Positions 61,376-64,000 of a stretch of DNA of 64,000 nucleotides are shown here, one piece after another. The notes under the pieces are model-generated. The model saw only the letters and a program-made list of their open reading frames with translations, did no database searches and had not been told where the DNA came from. Numbering within the stretch: the stretch's first letter is position 1; each line of letters opens with the position of its first letter. Made by a program: the position numbers and the translations under genes. The stretch is from Hymenobacter terrenus (GTDB taxonomy: Bacteria; Bacteroidota; Bacteroidia; Cytophagales; Hymenobacteraceae): positions 40,088-104,087 of the forward strand of contig NZ_LATM01000018.1 in assembly GCF_000972495.1 (NCBI RefSeq). The letters are read 5' to 3'.

Positions 61376-62312
61376 GTATAGTTCCAGCGTGAGATGAGCC
61401 GGGTTTCTGATAAAGACAGTTGAGTTCTTTTGCCACTGAGCACAGACAAATTCGGGCGGCGTAAGCCCGTGCGCAAGGTCTTGAGGCGTTTGGCGTGGTT
61501 GTAGGCCAGTAAAAAGGCTTGCAGATGCTGGCTAAGTTCGTCCCTAGTTTGGTAGTGCTGCTCCGCCGCTTCCTTAATCGTGCGATTCATGCGCTCGACC
61601 TGGCCATTGGTCCAACGATGAGTTGGCTTGGTGAGGCGGTGCTCCACGCCATGCTCCCAACAGATGCGGTCAAAACGGTACCCGCTGGGCAGGACCGACG
61701 CAGAAATTTGACCGCCACGATGCATTTGGCGCGGGGATGCCGTTCAGCAAAGGCTACCTTACTGGTGTGGTCAATGGCCACAAAAATGCGCTTCAAGCAT
61801 TTGGGCTGTACTGGCGGCCTTCTTCGGTCTGTACTTCAGCAAAATCGACGTGCAGGTAGCCGATGGGGTAGTCCTTGCATTTCTTTTTCGGCGGGCTTTG
61901 CCACTCCTCGCTCAATGGCAGGCGGCTGATGCCATGGCGCTGGAAACAGCCGTACAGCACCGAGCGAGACAGGAGCGGAATCGTGGCCTGCAGCGCGTAG
62001 AGGCAATTGTCCAGCGGCAGGAGCATGTGCCGACGAAAGGCCTCCGATATGGCCTCCTATTCAGCGATAAGCACCGTCGAAGCAGACTCGGGACCCATCC
62101 GAACATCTTGGACAGTGGGACGCTTGCGCCACTTGGCCACCGTTTTCGGGTTGATGTTGTAGCCGGCGGCTAAGCTTTGTAAGCTTTCCTGGCCGTGTTG
62201 GATAGCGCGCCGTACTGCATGCGTTGTGCGGGCGCTGCCGTGGAGCATGTGTCCCATAAGTCTGTGCGAAATTTTAGCCCGGAAAATACACCATCACACA
62301 CTGGAACTATAC
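61376..62312 (-). mobile_element. Decayed IS481-family insertion sequence
   Basis: Ends are gtatagttccagcgtgagat at 61376 and, inverted, gtatagttccagtgtgtgat at 62312. The transposase is in at least three frames on the minus strand: an N-terminal HTH piece (62057-62257, LQSLAAGYNINPKTVAKWRK), a middle piece (61793-62026 and upstream codons, LLPLDNCLYALQATIPLLSR and YPIGYLHVDFAEVQTEEGRQ), a short continuation (IFVAIDHTSKVAFAERHPRA) and a C-terminal piece (EHRLTKPTHRWTNGQVERMN). The second catalytic Asp region (TDNGxxF) is missing. The element cannot move by itself. No target duplication is evident. Confidence 0.85.
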
Positions 62313-62435
62313 ATTTAGTACAACGCCGAACGGCGTCGTTTTTTACTTGGTTGCCTTGCTATCAACCACTCCGGGACTTGATTTAAAACCACGTTCCAAG
62401 TATGTCCGGTTTAGCTATACCACTTCAAATTCTCA

Positions 62436-63677
62436 ATGAGCGCGTATCTTTGGAATGCTACTGCACAATTAGACGTCCAACTTTATTCTCTTTTCGCTTT
62501 GCCTGATTCATCTGCTCCTACTGCTGTCACAACAGCCCCTATTCAGTATTTTGAGCCACTAGATATCGTTCGGTTCGTAGCTGCCACCATGATTTTGGTT
62601 ACACACAGTTTTGGTCCTTGGTTGAATGTGCCGGCTGTACATGACATAACAGTCGACACTGCAGGACAGGAGGTTTGGTTGGTCCGGATGCTCACAAATA
62701 CCGTTGCGAACTTTAATATTGGAGTTGATATTTTCTTTTTGATGAGCGGCTTCCTTATTACCTACCTGCTGCTAGTAGAGCGGCAACGGTATGGGCGCAT
62801 TGATATTGGAAGTTTTTATATGCGGCGTGTGCTGCGCATCTGGCCGCTCTACTATTTCTGCGTGCTCATGGGTCCTGTTTTAACTCATTTTTATCGGGAA
62901 AAGGCCGTGAATTTACCTATGTTCCTCGTGTTTCTAGGTAATTTCGATCTAATGAATCACGATTGGGGTTCCACAGCCATAAATCATTTATGGTCTATCT
63001 GTGTAGAAGAGCATTTTTACCTAGTGTGGCCAGTACTTATTGCGCTGGTTCCAACACGCTATCTTACTACTGCCTTTTCCTTTGTTATTTCTTCTAGCTT
63101 TCTCGTGCGTTTATACTATCACTTTTTTGTGGAGTATCCATGGTTGAAACTTTACCTAAATACATTTTGTCGTTGGGACACCTTGGCTATAGGCTCACTA
63201 TTGGCTTATTTGTATTTCTACCGATTGTTAGCTCCACAAGTGCCGCGAGCCATTCGATTATTAATTTATGGTTTGACTTTTTTACTGTTTATTAACGATA
63301 AATACGGAAAATGGGATGATGTTTTTTTAGTAACTGTCAAGAGGTACGTTTATATTAGTGTTATAGCCTTTTTCTTAGGGAATATTCTTTTTAATCCTAA
63401 TTCATTGATACGTTGGCGAGGGCGCTCTGTTTTTCATTACTTTGGTAAGATTTCTTACGGTATATATATGTATCACGGATTTATTATATTTTTTATTGTC
63501 CGAGAGTTTCCTGCATTGTATAATCGTTTATTTATTGTGTGGGTACTATTAATTACGTTACTAGTATCAGCTTTGTCATATGAACTGGTGGAAAAACCTT
63601 TGCTACGTTTCAAGAGGCATTTTGATGCTTTTCGCTTGCGGCGTGTTGGGAATGCCGCAACAGCTATCCTAGCATAG
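62436..63677 (+). CDS. Acyltransferase 3 family membrane protein (OafA/YrhL-like)
   Basis: A 413-residue protein with about 10 membrane helices that transfers acyl, often acetyl, groups to sugars of surface polysaccharides. Family marks are LDIVRFVAATMILVTHSF (motif His), NFNIGVDIFFLMSGFLITYL, FYMRRVLRIWPLYYF and INHLWSICVEEHFYLVWPVL. The gene is clearly AT-richer than its surroundings and uses more A/T-ending codons, suggesting arrival by transfer. It lies next to a decayed IS481 and a broken tssD, as expected of an unstable region. The first 38 residues lack family features; an internal start is possible. Confidence 0.9.
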   Translation: MSAYLWNATAQLDVQLYSLFALPDSSAPTAVTTAPIQYFEPLDIVRFVAATMILVTHSFGPWLNVPAVHDITVDTAGQEVWLVRMLTNTVANFNIGVDIFFLMSGFLITYLLLVERQRYGRIDIGSFYMRRVLRIWPLYYFCVLMGPVLTHFYREKAVNLPMFLVFLGNFDLMNHDWGSTAINHLWSICVEEHFYLVWPVLIALVPTRYLTTAFSFVISSSFLVRLYYHFFVEYPWLKLYLNTFCRWDTLAIGSLLAYLYFYRLLAPQVPRAIRLLIYGLTFLLFINDKYGKWDDVFLVTVKRYVYISVIAFFLGNILFNPNSLIRWRGRSVFHYFGKISYGIYMYHGFIIFFIVREFPALYNRLFIVWVLLITLLVSALSYELVEKPLLRFKRHFDAFRLRRVGNAATAILA

Positions 63678-64000
63678 ATAAGCCAAGTTGCGGTGTAGTA
63701 GGCGCACGAAAGCCTGTTCGGCAAGACAGGCTAGGTTTGGGCGCTCTGACCTCCCTAACAGACTCCTAACTATGCGCGGACAGTTGCCATGCACTGCTTT
63801 CTTGATGATTTGCTCACCCTCACCTGCTAGTCATGGGCGCGACCGGCCGCCACACGCCGTCGTCCAATGGACGCACATGTGCTGACCACGGCCTTGGTAG
63901 CGGTCCGCTTTCTCTGGGGCAGCTTCCGTACCGGGCCAACGCTACCGGAGCAGTACTAGCAAACCCAAGTTGCGGCCTATAAGCCAACTTGGTCTAGGAC
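63678..64000. other. Right end of window, no gene recognised
   Basis: No convincing gene. ccaagttg at about 63965 and caacttgg at about 63985 form an inverted pair, and CAAGTTGCGG recurs at about 63685 and 63966. The open frame at 63688-63885 has no coding features. Confidence 0.4.

Overview
The window reads as a chromosomal piece of a GC-rich Bacteroidota, most likely Hymenobacter or a close relative in the Cytophagales. The grounds are a full-length SprA (type IX secretion translocon), secreted proteins with type A and type B T9SS sorting domains, a TonB-dependent receptor with a carboxypeptidase-regulatory-like N-terminus, a DUF4292 lipoprotein, and several promoters of the Bacteroidota type (-7 element TAnnTTTG). 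No rRNA, tRNA or CRISPR array was seen. Gene names come from motif recognition alone; no search was run.

Layout. 0-7.2 kb: infB, a small secreted protein, mscL, an enoyl-CoA hydratase and a polysaccharide flippase. 7.2-10.3 kb: an accessory block of unknown genes, including a possible papain-fold cysteine hydrolase followed 11 bp later by a four-helix membrane protein. 10.3-22.6 kb: a cell-envelope cluster (dut, sugar nucleotidyltransferase, TPR protein, DUF4292 lipoprotein, EnvC-like factor, GAF-LytTR regulator on the other strand, two tatA genes, gatA, LysM lytic transglycosylase). 22.7-37.7 kb: maeB, ruvA, sprA, gcvH, a VanZ-M28 peptidase fusion, a small secreted protein and a YicC-type endoribonuclease. 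38.1-42.8 kb: a TonB receptor followed by a T9SS-secreted beta-helix protein. 42.8-56.3 kb: a second accessory region with an intact IS3-family element that splits a small secreted-protein gene, a glycosyltransferase/flippase pair, and two giant T9SS type B paralogues with an unknown gene and a minisatellite between them. 56.5-60.6 kb: an endonuclease/exonuclease/phosphatase-fold protein, cysS and an M28-family lipoprotein. 60.8-63.7 kb: a frameshifted Hcp/TssD gene, a decayed IS481-family element and an AT-rich acyltransferase.

Envelope biogenesis is the common thread: peptidoglycan remodelling (EnvC-like, MltD-like), lipoprotein handling (DUF4292), polysaccharide synthesis and export (nucleotidyltransferase, GT4, two flippases, acyltransferase), and Tat, T9SS and TonB transport. 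SprA is encoded beside the kind of machinery it depends on, and three of its likely clients (the beta-helix protein and the two type B giants) lie within 25 kb.

The strongest unusual signals are: (1) an IS3 insertion with a GTA target duplication whose removal in silico restores a 100-codon secreted protein; (2) two tandem arrays with unrelated sequence but the same 42-bp period, each unit carrying a palindrome; (3) a dense set of palindromic intergenic elements; (4) the hydrolase/membrane-protein pair as a candidate effector-immunity module; (5) the VanZ-M28 fusion.
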